A stretch of 64,000 nt of DNA from Serratia liquefaciens. GTDB taxonomy: Bacteria > Pseudomonadota > Gammaproteobacteria > Enterobacterales > Enterobacteriaceae. Location: contig NZ_CP088930.1 of the NCBI RefSeq assembly GCF_027594825.1, forward strand, positions 868,001-932,000, in the 5' to 3' direction. A program made the translations under genes and the position numbers. Below are positions 57,318-64,000 of this stretch, piece after piece. Below the pieces are notes generated by a model. It saw only the letters and a list, made by a program, of their open reading frames with translations. It was not told where the DNA came from and searched no databases. How positions within the stretch are numbered: position 1 is the stretch's first letter; each line of letters begins with the position of its first letter.

Positions 57318-57413
57318 CTTCTGTGACTCCACACGTCAACTGGGGTTAATCAGTTGGCGTGACCGCCAAAATAGATTAGTTTTAAGCTCTGACTCTCCTC
57401 GGCACTGGATGCT

Positions 57414-58370
57414 ATGACTACCCAAAATCAACACCCTCAGGCTGTCTTCAGCCCCGTGACACGCCACGCCATTTTTTTGGTCGCGACTTTATCCGCCAAC
57501 CCTGCACAGCTCGCTGCGGTGCGCGGCTGGTGTGCAGATATCAGCGGCGTAATTCGTTCCGTCGGTAAAAGATCCCCGGCGGGCAATCTGTCCTGCGTCT
57601 GCGGATTTGGCTCCACGGCCTGGGATCGGCTGTTCGGCCAGCCCCGCCCGGCGCTGCTTCATCCTTTTCGTGAGATAGGCACCGGCGACCGCGTTGCCGT
57701 TTCGACCCCTGGCGATATCCTGCTGCACATTCGCGCCGACGAGATGGATTTGTGCTTCGAACTTGCCACACAGTTGATGAACAAGCTTGGCGACGCCGTG
57801 ACGGTAATAGAGGAAGTACACGGTTTCCGTTATTTCGACCAGCGGGCAATGATTGGCTTTGTCGACGGCACCGAAAACCCCGAGGGGCACGAAGCGTTCG
57901 ACTATACGGTGATTGGCGAGGAAGACGCCGAGTTTTCCGGCGGCAGCTACGTTCTGGTACAAAAGTACCTGCACGACATGAAAGGCTGGAACTCACTGAG
58001 CGTCGAAACGCAAGAGCGCATTATTGGTCGCCACAAGCAATCCAATATTGAATTGGATGAGGACGTCAAACCTTCGTCATCCCACAGTTCTCTGACGACG
58101 CTGACCGATGAAAACGGCAATGAAGTCAAAATATTGCGCGACAACATGCCGTTTGGCAAACCCGGCATGGGCGAGTTCGGCACTTACTTTATCGGCTACG
58201 CCCGTTCCCCTCAGCCGATAGAGCAAATGCTGGAGAACATGTTTGTGGGCCGGCCGGCCGGCAACTACGATCGCCTGCTGGATTTCAGCCGCGCGGTCAC
58301 CGGTAGCCTGTTCTTTACGCCATCGGCAACCCTGTTGGAGGCCCTGGCCGAGCGTAACGGCCCGCAATAA
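57414..58370 (+). CDS. Dyp-type heme peroxidase (YfeX-like)
   Basis: A 318-residue protein. It has the GXXDG motif in MIGFVDGTENPEG (distal Asp), the proximal His region in SSSHSSLTTL, and a distal Arg-containing segment near FIGYARSPQPIEQML. It lines up with E. coli YfeX along its length. There is no Tat signal and no encapsulin cargo tail, so it is cytosolic. Physiological substrates of this group are unsettled (porphyrinogens and dyes in vitro). It stands alone between norW and pcaR. Confidence 0.9.
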   Translation: MTTQNQHPQAVFSPVTRHAIFLVATLSANPAQLAAVRGWCADISGVIRSVGKRSPAGNLSCVCGFGSTAWDRLFGQPRPALLHPFREIGTGDRVAVSTPGDILLHIRADEMDLCFELATQLMNKLGDAVTVIEEVHGFRYFDQRAMIGFVDGTENPEGHEAFDYTVIGEEDAEFSGGSYVLVQKYLHDMKGWNSLSVETQERIIGRHKQSNIELDEDVKPSSSHSSLTTLTDENGNEVKILRDNMPFGKPGMGEFGTYFIGYARSPQPIEQMLENMFVGRPAGNYDRLLDFSRAVTGSLFFTPSATLLEALAERNGPQ

Positions 58371-58379
58371 TCGCTAATA

Positions 58380-58421
58380 GGAGGGAGACTGACCCAGCGC
58401 AAACTCAGGGTCAGTCCTCCC
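58380..58421. terminator. Bidirectional hairpin between the peroxidase and pcaR
   Basis: GACTGACCC (58387-58395) pairs with GGGTCAGTC (58408-58416). Outer GAGG/CCTC-type pairs extend the stem around one bulge. It fills the 53-base convergent gap. Confidence 0.6.
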
Positions 58422-58423
58422 GA

Positions 58424-59257
58424 CTACAGCAGCAGTGCCAGCTCCATTGCCGTACGCTGCAACTGCGGCAGCACGCGCTCACGCAATTCCGCCGACGAAA
58501 TCTGCGAGGCATTCACCCCCACGTTCATCGCCGCCACTACCCCGCCCTTGCGTGAATGCATCGGCACCGCGATCGAACGTAAGCCTATTTCTAACTGTTG
58601 ATCATTAATGGCATACCCCTGACGACGCACCTTGGCCAACTGTTCACGCAGTTGCTCAGCACTGGCAACGGTAAACTCGGTCAGCGGTTCGAAGCTGACC
58701 CGCGACAGATAATCGTCCAACTGCGCTTCGTCCAAAGCGCTGAGTAAAACCAATCCCATAGATGTCGCATAGGCCGGCAAACGGCTGCCCCGCCCCAGAT
58801 CGATGGTCATGATGCGCTTCACCGAAGCCCGGGCGATATACAGAATATTGTCACCGTCCAGGGTCGCTACCGAGCAGGATTCATTCAGCAGTTTACTGAG
58901 GTAGTCCAGCGAGTTTTGTGCCGCTTTCGCCAATTCGGAAGAGGAAAGATAGGCGTGACCGATAGTCAGAACCCGTGGCAACAGCCGGTAATGCCGACCG
59001 TCAGGGCAATGGACAAAGCCGAGCGCGCGCAGAGTGTAAAGGCAGCGGCGCACCGCCGCACGGGGGATACCGGTAATGTGGCTGATTTCAGAAACCGACA
59101 TTTGCGAATATTGCGGCTGGAAGGCCTGCAACACCTCCAGCCCCCTGGCCAGGGACGCCATAAAATTAGGGTCGCCTTTATACTGGTCGTTACTTAAATC
59201 CCCGATTTCCTGTAGCCGGCGCAGTTCTCCAGCGCCAAATTCCGACTCATCACCCAT
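58424..59257 (-). CDS. pcaR: IclR-family regulator PcaR
   Basis: A 277-residue protein. After a ~30-residue tail, the winged HTH (FMASLARGLEVLQAFQ, then SVSEISHITGIPRAAVRRCL) and the IclR effector domain follow. It matches Pseudomonas PcaR as I recall it, including LPRVLTIGHAYLSSSELA and LEIGLRSIAVPMHSR. PcaR activates pca genes in response to 3-oxoadipate. It is divergent from pcaIJFD. Confidence 0.93.
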   Translation of the reverse strand: MGDESEFGAGELRRLQEIGDLSNDQYKGDPNFMASLARGLEVLQAFQPQYSQMSVSEISHITGIPRAAVRRCLYTLRALGFVHCPDGRHYRLLPRVLTIGHAYLSSSELAKAAQNSLDYLSKLLNESCSVATLDGDNILYIARASVKRIMTIDLGRGSRLPAYATSMGLVLLSALDEAQLDDYLSRVSFEPLTEFTVASAEQLREQLAKVRRQGYAINDQQLEIGLRSIAVPMHSRKGGVVAAMNVGVNASQISSAELRERVLPQLQRTAMELALLL

Positions 59258-59379
59258 CCGGACCTCCGATTAAACAAACCTTCGCATTATAAGCCTGTGG
59301 CGCCGCGATGCTGCTTTGTCTGGCACCCAATAGCGATTTAGTTATCTGCGTCACAGAATTGACAGGCAAATCATCATCG

Positions 59380-59413
59380 TTTCGATAATCGCACAAACAG
59401 TTGATATTCGCAC
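59380..59413 (+). promoter_or_regulatory. Candidate PcaR binding repeats
   Basis: TTTCGATAATCGCAC (59380-59394) and AGTTGATATTCGCAC (59399-59413) form a direct repeat. The first differs at one base from the 15-base motif reported for PcaR upstream of pcaI in Pseudomonas, as I remember it. The rest of the 241-base divergent gap has no clear feature. Confidence 0.65.
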
Positions 59414-59498
59414 TTGTCGCTGCATTTTTCCTCGCTTAAGGTAAATCCAGACCCACCAGCGTCACGCTGAGAGACCCCTAGCGTACTCAGGAGAGCAA

Positions 59499-60185
59499 AT
59501 GATCGATAAAAGCGTGGCGTCCGTAGACGCCGCCGTCGCCGATATCCCCGACGGCGCGACCATTATGGTCGGCGGTTTTGGCCCCGCCGGCCAGCCTTAT
59601 GCGCTACTGGATGCGCTGATCCGCCGCCGCCCACGCGAGCTGACGTTGATCAGCAACAATGCCGGCAATGGCGACTTCGGCCTGGCGGCGCTGCTGAAGG
59701 CCGGTTGCGTACGCAAGGTTATTTGTTCATTCCCGCGTCAGTCGGACTCCTGGGTATTTGACGACCTGTACCGCCGCGGCGAACTGGAGCTGGAGCTGAT
59801 CCCGCAGGGGAATTTGGCGGCACGCATCCAGGCTGCCGGTTCCGGGCTCGGGGGGTTTTACACGCCCACCGGCTACGGCACCGAATTGGCGCAGGGCAAA
59901 GAAACCCGCGAGATTGACGGCAGGCACTACGTGTTCGAACTGCCGCTGAGGGCGGACTTTGCACTGATCAAGGCCGACCAGGCCGATCGCTGGGGCAACC
60001 TGCGGTATAACAAAACCGGGCGCAACTTTGGGCCAATCATGGCCATGGCCGCCACCTGCACCATTGCTGAAGTCAATCGCATGGTGTCGCTGGGCGAACT
60101 GGATCCTGAAAACATCATTACGCCAGGGATTTTCGTACAGCGCCTGGTGACCTCGCCTGATCATCCTGCGCAGCTTTCAGCTTAA
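59499..60185 (+). CDS. pcaI: 3-oxoadipate CoA-transferase subunit A
   Basis: A 228-residue class I CoA-transferase alpha subunit with the N-terminal glycine-rich motif MVGGFGPAGQPYALLDALIR. It pairs with PcaJ to move CoA from succinyl-CoA to 3-oxoadipate. CAGGAGAG precedes the ATG; 9 bases to pcaJ. Confidence 0.95.
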   Translation: MIDKSVASVDAAVADIPDGATIMVGGFGPAGQPYALLDALIRRRPRELTLISNNAGNGDFGLAALLKAGCVRKVICSFPRQSDSWVFDDLYRRGELELELIPQGNLAARIQAAGSGLGGFYTPTGYGTELAQGKETREIDGRHYVFELPLRADFALIKADQADRWGNLRYNKTGRNFGPIMAMAATCTIAEVNRMVSLGELDPENIITPGIFVQRLVTSPDHPAQLSA

Positions 60186-60194
60186 GGGATCCCC

Positions 60195-60875
60195 ATGACC
60201 AAACTTACTCATCAACAGTTGGCAGAACGTATTGCGCGCGATATCCCTGAAGGCGCCTACGTCAATCTGGGCATTGGCATTCCCACGCAGATCGCCAACT
60301 ACCTGCCGGCGGATAAAGAGATTTTCCTGCACAGCGAGAACGGCATTCTCGGCATGGGCCCGGCACCGGCGGCGGGCCAGGAGGATCCCGAACTGATCAA
60401 TGCCGGCAAGCAGCCGGTCACCCTGCTCAAGGGCGGCTGTTTTTTCCATCACGGTGACTCCTTCGCCATGATGCGCGGCGGCCACCTGGATATCTGTGTG
60501 CTCGGCGCCTACCAGGTTTCCGAACGAGGCGATCTGGCTAACTGGAGCACCGGCGCCCCTGGAGCCATTCCGGCAGTCGGCGGCGCGATGGATTTGGCCA
60601 TTGGTGCCCGCCAGGTGTTTGTGATGACCGAGCACCTGACCAAAAAAGGGGAATGCAAAATTGTCCGTCACTGCACTTATCCATTGACCGGCGTCGGCTG
60701 CATCGATCGCATCTACAGCGATCTGGCGGTGATGGACGTGACTCCGCAAGGCCTGGTGGTCCGCGAAATATTCGGCGGTCTGACCCCGGAACAGCTGCAG
60801 GAAGTCACCCCGGTCGAGCTAACCTTCGCCCTTCAGCACGGAGAACAGCCTCATGAATCCAGCCTACCTGTGTGA
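60195..60875 (+). CDS. pcaJ: 3-oxoadipate CoA-transferase subunit B
   Basis: A 226-residue beta subunit with the catalytic Glu in FLHSENGILGMGPAP and NLGIGIPTQIANYLP at the start. It completes the transferase with PcaI. It overlaps pcaF by 23 bases. Confidence 0.95.
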   Translation: MTKLTHQQLAERIARDIPEGAYVNLGIGIPTQIANYLPADKEIFLHSENGILGMGPAPAAGQEDPELINAGKQPVTLLKGGCFFHHGDSFAMMRGGHLDICVLGAYQVSERGDLANWSTGAPGAIPAVGGAMDLAIGARQVFVMTEHLTKKGECKIVRHCTYPLTGVGCIDRIYSDLAVMDVTPQGLVVREIFGGLTPEQLQEVTPVELTFALQHGEQPHESSLPV

Positions 60876-62055
60876 CGCCGTCCGCACGCCTTTTGGCCGA
60901 TTGAACGGGAGTCTGGCAACCGTTCGCGCCGACGATTTGGCCGCCCTGCCGCTGAAAGCGCTGCAGGTTCGGCACCCTCAGCTGGACTGGGCCGCAGTGG
61001 ATGACGTGCTGCTCGGCTGCGCCAATCAGGCTGGCGAAGACAACCGCAACGTGGCGCGCATGGCATTGCTGCTGGCAGGCCTGCCGGTACAAATCCCCGG
61101 TTGTACCCTTAATCGCCTGTGTGGCTCCAGCCTGGATGCGGTCGCGATGGCGGCACGTGCGATAAAAACCGGTGAAAGCGAACTGATGATTGCCGGTGGC
61201 GTAGAGAGCATGTCCCGCGCGCCCTTCGTCATGGGCAAGGCGGAAAGCGCCTTCAGCCGGGCGATGAAACTGGAAGACACCACCATGGGCTGGCGGTTTA
61301 TCAATCCGCAGATGAAAGCGCAGTACGGTGTGGAGTCGATGCCACAAACCGCCGAAAACGTCGCCCTGAAGTTCAATATTTCCCGTCAGGATCAGGATGC
61401 CTTCGCCCTGCGCAGCCAACAGCGTACCGCCGCCGCACAGGAAAGCGGCTTTTTTGTCGACCAACTGATTGATGTCAGCATCGCGCAGAAAAAAGGCGAG
61501 CCGCGGCTGTTCACGCAAGACGAACACCCTCGCGCTACCACGATGGAGGCAATGGCGAAACTGAAACCGGTAGTGGCTCCGCAGGGTACCGTCACCGCCG
61601 GCAATGCCTCCGGGCTGAACGACGGCGCCTGTGCGCTGTTGCTGGCCGGCGAATCCGGGCTGTCCCGCCACGGCCTGCAGCCCATGGCACGCATTGTTGC
61701 CAGCGCCGTTACCGGTATTGAGCCGTCGATCATGGGCTTTGCTCCGGCGCAAGCGGTTCGCAAGGTGCTGAAAGTTGCCGGTTTAAGCCTGGATCAGATG
61801 GACGTGATCGAGCTTAACGAGGCCTTTGCGGCGCAGGCGCTGGCAGTGACCCGTGAGCTGGGACTCCCCGACGATGCCGCCCAGGTCAATCCCAACGGCG
61901 GCGCCATCGCCCTGGGCCACCCGCTGGGCGCCTCCGGCGGCAGGCTGGTGATGAACGCGGCCTGGCAATTGCAGAAAACGCGCGGGCGTTATGGCCTGTG
62001 CACCATGTGTATCGGCGTCGGCCAGGGGATTGCGCTGATTATCGAACGGGTGTGA
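60853..62055 (+). CDS. pcaF: 3-oxoadipyl-CoA thiolase
   Basis: A 400-residue thiolase: nucleophilic Cys in [34 protein letters not shown] with the catalytic His, and the second Cys in [10 protein letters not shown]. It splits 3-oxoadipyl-CoA into succinyl-CoA and acetyl-CoA. The start lies inside pcaJ after GGAG. Confidence 0.96.
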   Translation: MNPAYLCDAVRTPFGRLNGSLATVRADDLAALPLKALQVRHPQLDWAAVDDVLLGCANQAGEDNRNVARMALLLAGLPVQIPGCTLNRLCGSSLDAVAMAARAIKTGESELMIAGGVESMSRAPFVMGKAESAFSRAMKLEDTTMGWRFINPQMKAQYGVESMPQTAENVALKFNISRQDQDAFALRSQQRTAAAQESGFFVDQLIDVSIAQKKGEPRLFTQDEHPRATTMEAMAKLKPVVAPQGTVTAGNASGLNDGACALLLAGESGLSRHGLQPMARIVASAVTGIEPSIMGFAPAQAVRKVLKVAGLSLDQMDVIELNEAFAAQALAVTRELGLPDDAAQVNPNGGAIALGHPLGASGGRLVMNAAWQLQKTRGRYGLCTMCIGVGQGIALIIERV

Positions 62056-62068
62056 CAAGGGGACAAAG

Positions 62069-62839
62069 ATGGATATCGACTATCGTCTTGATGGCCGCGC
62101 GGCTGCGCCGCTGTTGGTGTTGTCCAACTCACTGGGCACCACCTTCGACCTGTGGCAACCGCAGCTGTTGGCACTGAGCGAACACTTTCGGGTATTGCGT
62201 TATAACCAACGAGGACACGGTGCTACGCCGCTGTCTACCCGACGGTTACGGCTTGAGGATCTCGGACAGGATGTGATCGCCCTGCTCGATTATCTGGATG
62301 TACCAAGCGCCCATTTCTGCGGCATTTCAATGGGCGGCCTGACCGGTCTGTGGCTTAACCGTTACCACCCGCAGCGCATCAAGCGGATGGTAGTCGCCAA
62401 TACCGCCGCACGTATCGGCAATGCCGAAGGCTGGCAACAGCGGGCACAGCAGGTGCGTAGCCAAGGGTTGTCTTCGATTGCCGCCGCCTCCCCCGCCCGT
62501 TGGTTCACCGAAGCCTTTCTGCGAAATCATCCTGAGCAGGTTGCCGCTCTGGTCGCCGGTCTGGCGGCCGGCAACCCCGAGGGATACGCCGGCTGCTGCG
62601 ATGCATTGTCAGTGGCGGATTTACGCGCCGACGTGGTTTCCATGAGCCGACCGATGCAAGTCATCGCCGGAGAGGCCGATCCGGTAACTACCGTCGCGGA
62701 CGCCGAGTTTCTGGTGGCCAACGCACCGCATGCCGAACTGCAGCGGCTGCCGGCTTCGCATATCTCCAACCTCGCCTGTCCGGGCCTATTCAGCCATAGC
62801 GTGATCGAATTCCTGACCGAGGGGCGCATGGCGAGCTAA
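62069..62839 (+). CDS. pcaD: 3-oxoadipate enol-lactonase
   Basis: A 256-residue alpha/beta hydrolase with nucleophile Ser in FCGISMGGLTG, Asp near GEADPVTTV and His in LPASHISNLACP. It opens 3-oxoadipate enol-lactone to 3-oxoadipate, feeding PcaIJ. It is the last gene of pcaIJFD. The ring-cleaving enzymes (pcaHG, pcaB, pcaC) are not in the window. Confidence 0.93.
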   Translation: MDIDYRLDGRAAAPLLVLSNSLGTTFDLWQPQLLALSEHFRVLRYNQRGHGATPLSTRRLRLEDLGQDVIALLDYLDVPSAHFCGISMGGLTGLWLNRYHPQRIKRMVVANTAARIGNAEGWQQRAQQVRSQGLSSIAAASPARWFTEAFLRNHPEQVAALVAGLAAGNPEGYAGCCDALSVADLRADVVSMSRPMQVIAGEADPVTTVADAEFLVANAPHAELQRLPASHISNLACPGLFSHSVIEFLTEGRMAS

Positions 62840-62844
62840 GTCGG

Positions 62845-63276
62845 TTATTGGTCTGCTATTCGTCGCCCTTGCGCATCGATCACCGGTTCACCGTCTTCCT
62901 TGGTGAAAGGACCTTGCTGCGGATCCGGCAGGATATCCAGCACGGCTTCCGACGGTCGACACAGACGGGTGCCCAAGGGTGTCACCACAATAGGTCGATT
63001 AATCAATATCGGCTGTTGCAACATAAAGTCGATCAACTGTTCGTCACTCCAGCCTACCTCTGCCAGCCCCAACGATTCATAAGGCTCCACGTTTTTACGC
63101 AATAAGGCTCGCGCAGATATCCCCATATCGGCAATCAGCTTGAGCAATTGCTGGCGGTCGGGCGGTGTTTCCAGATACAAAATCACCGTCGGTTCCACAC
63201 CGCTGTTGCGGATCAGTGCCAACGTATTGCGCGATGTGCCGCAAGCCGGGTTGTGGTAAATCTTGATGTTACTCAT
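62845..63276 (-). CDS. arsC: Glutaredoxin-dependent arsenate reductase
   Basis: A 143-residue ArsC of the plasmid R773 type. The catalytic Cys is in IYHNPACGTSRNTLALIRN and the arsenate-binding arginines in VVTPLGTRLCRPSEAVLDIL. It reduces arsenate to arsenite for export by ArsB. It lies 21 bases after arsB and is convergent with pcaD. Confidence 0.95.
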   Translation of the reverse strand: MSNIKIYHNPACGTSRNTLALIRNSGVEPTVILYLETPPDRQQLLKLIADMGISARALLRKNVEPYESLGLAEVGWSDEQLIDFMLQQPILINRPIVVTPLGTRLCRPSEAVLDILPDPQQGPFTKEDGEPVIDAQGRRIADQ

Positions 63277-63297
63277 GGCGTTCTCTCTGAGTTAAGG

Positions 63298-64000
63298 CTA
63301 AAGCGACAGGCGCAGAGCCAGAGCGGTCAGCGCAACCAACAGCACCGGCAGGGTCATCACTATCCCTACCCGGAAATAGTATCCCCAGCTTATAACGATG
63401 CTTTTCTTCGACAATACGTGCAGCCACAACAGCGTGGCCAGGCTACCGATCGGCGTAATTTTTGGCCCCAGATCGCTGCCGATGACATTGGCATAAATCA
63501 TTGCCTGTTTAATGACGCCTTCGGCATTGCTGCCGTCAATCGACAAGGCCCCCACCAACACCGTCGGCATGTTGTTCATCACCGAGGATAAAAATGCCGT
63601 CAGGAAACCGGTGCCCAGCGTGGCTGCCCAAATTCCGCGTTCGGCCAGAAAATCAAGCACACCGGCCAGCGTATCGGTCAGCCCTGCATTACGCAGCCCG
63701 TAGACCACCAGATACATCCCCAGTGAGAAGACCACGATCTGCCAGGGGGCGCCCCGCAACACTTTGGCAGTGTCGATGGCCTGCCCCTTTTTCGCCACCA
63801 GCAGCAGGATCAACGCCCCCACGGCGGCGACCAGGCTAACCGGCACGCCCAGCGGCTCAAGCCCAAAAAAACCCACCAGCAACAGCACCAATACGCCCCA
63901 ACCGGCTCTGAACGTCGGCAAATCGCGAATGGCCTCACGCGGTGGCCGCAGTAACCTCAGGTCATAGCTGCGCGGAATATCTTTGCGGAAGAACAGGTGC
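63298..64000 (-). CDS. arsB: Arsenite efflux transporter ArsB (5' part outside the window)
   Basis: The frame is open to the window edge; the visible part is the last ~233 residues of the usual ~429. Landmarks are [60 protein letters not shown] and [18 protein letters not shown]. It is a polytopic arsenite/antimonite exporter. With arsC it indicates an ars(R)BC operon; arsR would lie beyond 64000. Confidence 0.95.
   Translation of the reverse strand, partial: HLFFRKDIPRSYDLRLLRPPREAIRDLPTFRAGWGVLVLLLVGFFGLEPLGVPVSLVAAVGALILLLVAKKGQAIDTAKVLRGAPWQIVVFSLGMYLVVYGLRNAGLTDTLAGVLDFLAERGIWAATLGTGFLTAFLSSVMNNMPTVLVGALSIDGSNAEGVIKQAMIYANVIGSDLGPKITPIGSLATLLWLHVLSKKSIVISWGYYFRVGIVMTLPVLLVALTALALRLSL

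Overview
The window is enterobacterial chromosome. Gene order, protein similarity recalled from E. coli homologues, and an ERIC repeat point to a Serratia (Yersiniaceae) of the plymuthica/liquefaciens/proteamaculans kind. The genus is an inference from content; no search was run. No rRNA, tRNA, CRISPR array, integrase or transposase was seen.

Bases 1-36500 are a nearly continuous flagellum and chemotaxis supercluster. On the plus strand lie fliM (5' end outside the window), fliN, fliO, fliP, fliQ and fliR. A secreted DUF1996/DNRLRE protein follows, and then the minus-strand flgKL and flgBCDEFGHIJ operons with divergent flgA, flgM and flgN. A non-flagellar insert at 17.7-20.2 kb holds a RelE/HigB-type toxin-antitoxin pair and a LexA-controlled umuDC. 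Next come flhBAE, cheRBYZ, tap, tsr, cheW, cheA, motB, motA and flhDC, all on the minus strand. The regulatory logic can be read directly. flhDC has a perfect CRP site and an RcsAB-type box. Sigma-28 promoters of the TAAA-N15-GCCGATAA type stand before flgM, tsr and motA, with a variant before flgK. FlgM (anti-sigma-28) and FlgN (chaperone) complete the checkpoint. GC-rich 16-22-base palindromes and one 127-base ERIC element punctuate these operons.

Bases 36500-42400 hold a long AT-rich control region and then an Hha/YmoA-type nucleoid protein, uspC, curA, pcp, a LysR regulator and an isolated tryptophan 2,3-dioxygenase.

Bases 42650-52870 are the accessory region and the best candidate for something undescribed. 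Eight tightly coupled minus-strand genes encode an MFS transporter, a JmjC/cupin_8 oxygenase, an alpha-oxoamine synthase-like PLP enzyme, a CitE-type lyase, an acylating aldehyde dehydrogenase, a DRE-TIM 4-hydroxy-2-oxoacid aldolase, an ornithine cyclodeaminase-family reductase and a MaoC hydratase. The set looks like a compact small-molecule pathway with its own exporter. A 600-base, palindrome-rich intergenic region separates it from a divergent M24 peptidase. Next to that is an orphan class II microcin-like precursor (double-glycine leader, glycine-rich core, four Cys) with a two-helix putative immunity protein.

Bases 52900-64000 are conventional metabolism. They hold norR/norVW (nitric oxide detoxification, with three NorR sites and a sigma-54 promoter), a Dyp-type peroxidase, pcaR with pcaIJFD (3-oxoadipate to succinyl-CoA plus acetyl-CoA), and arsC with the 3' part of arsB.
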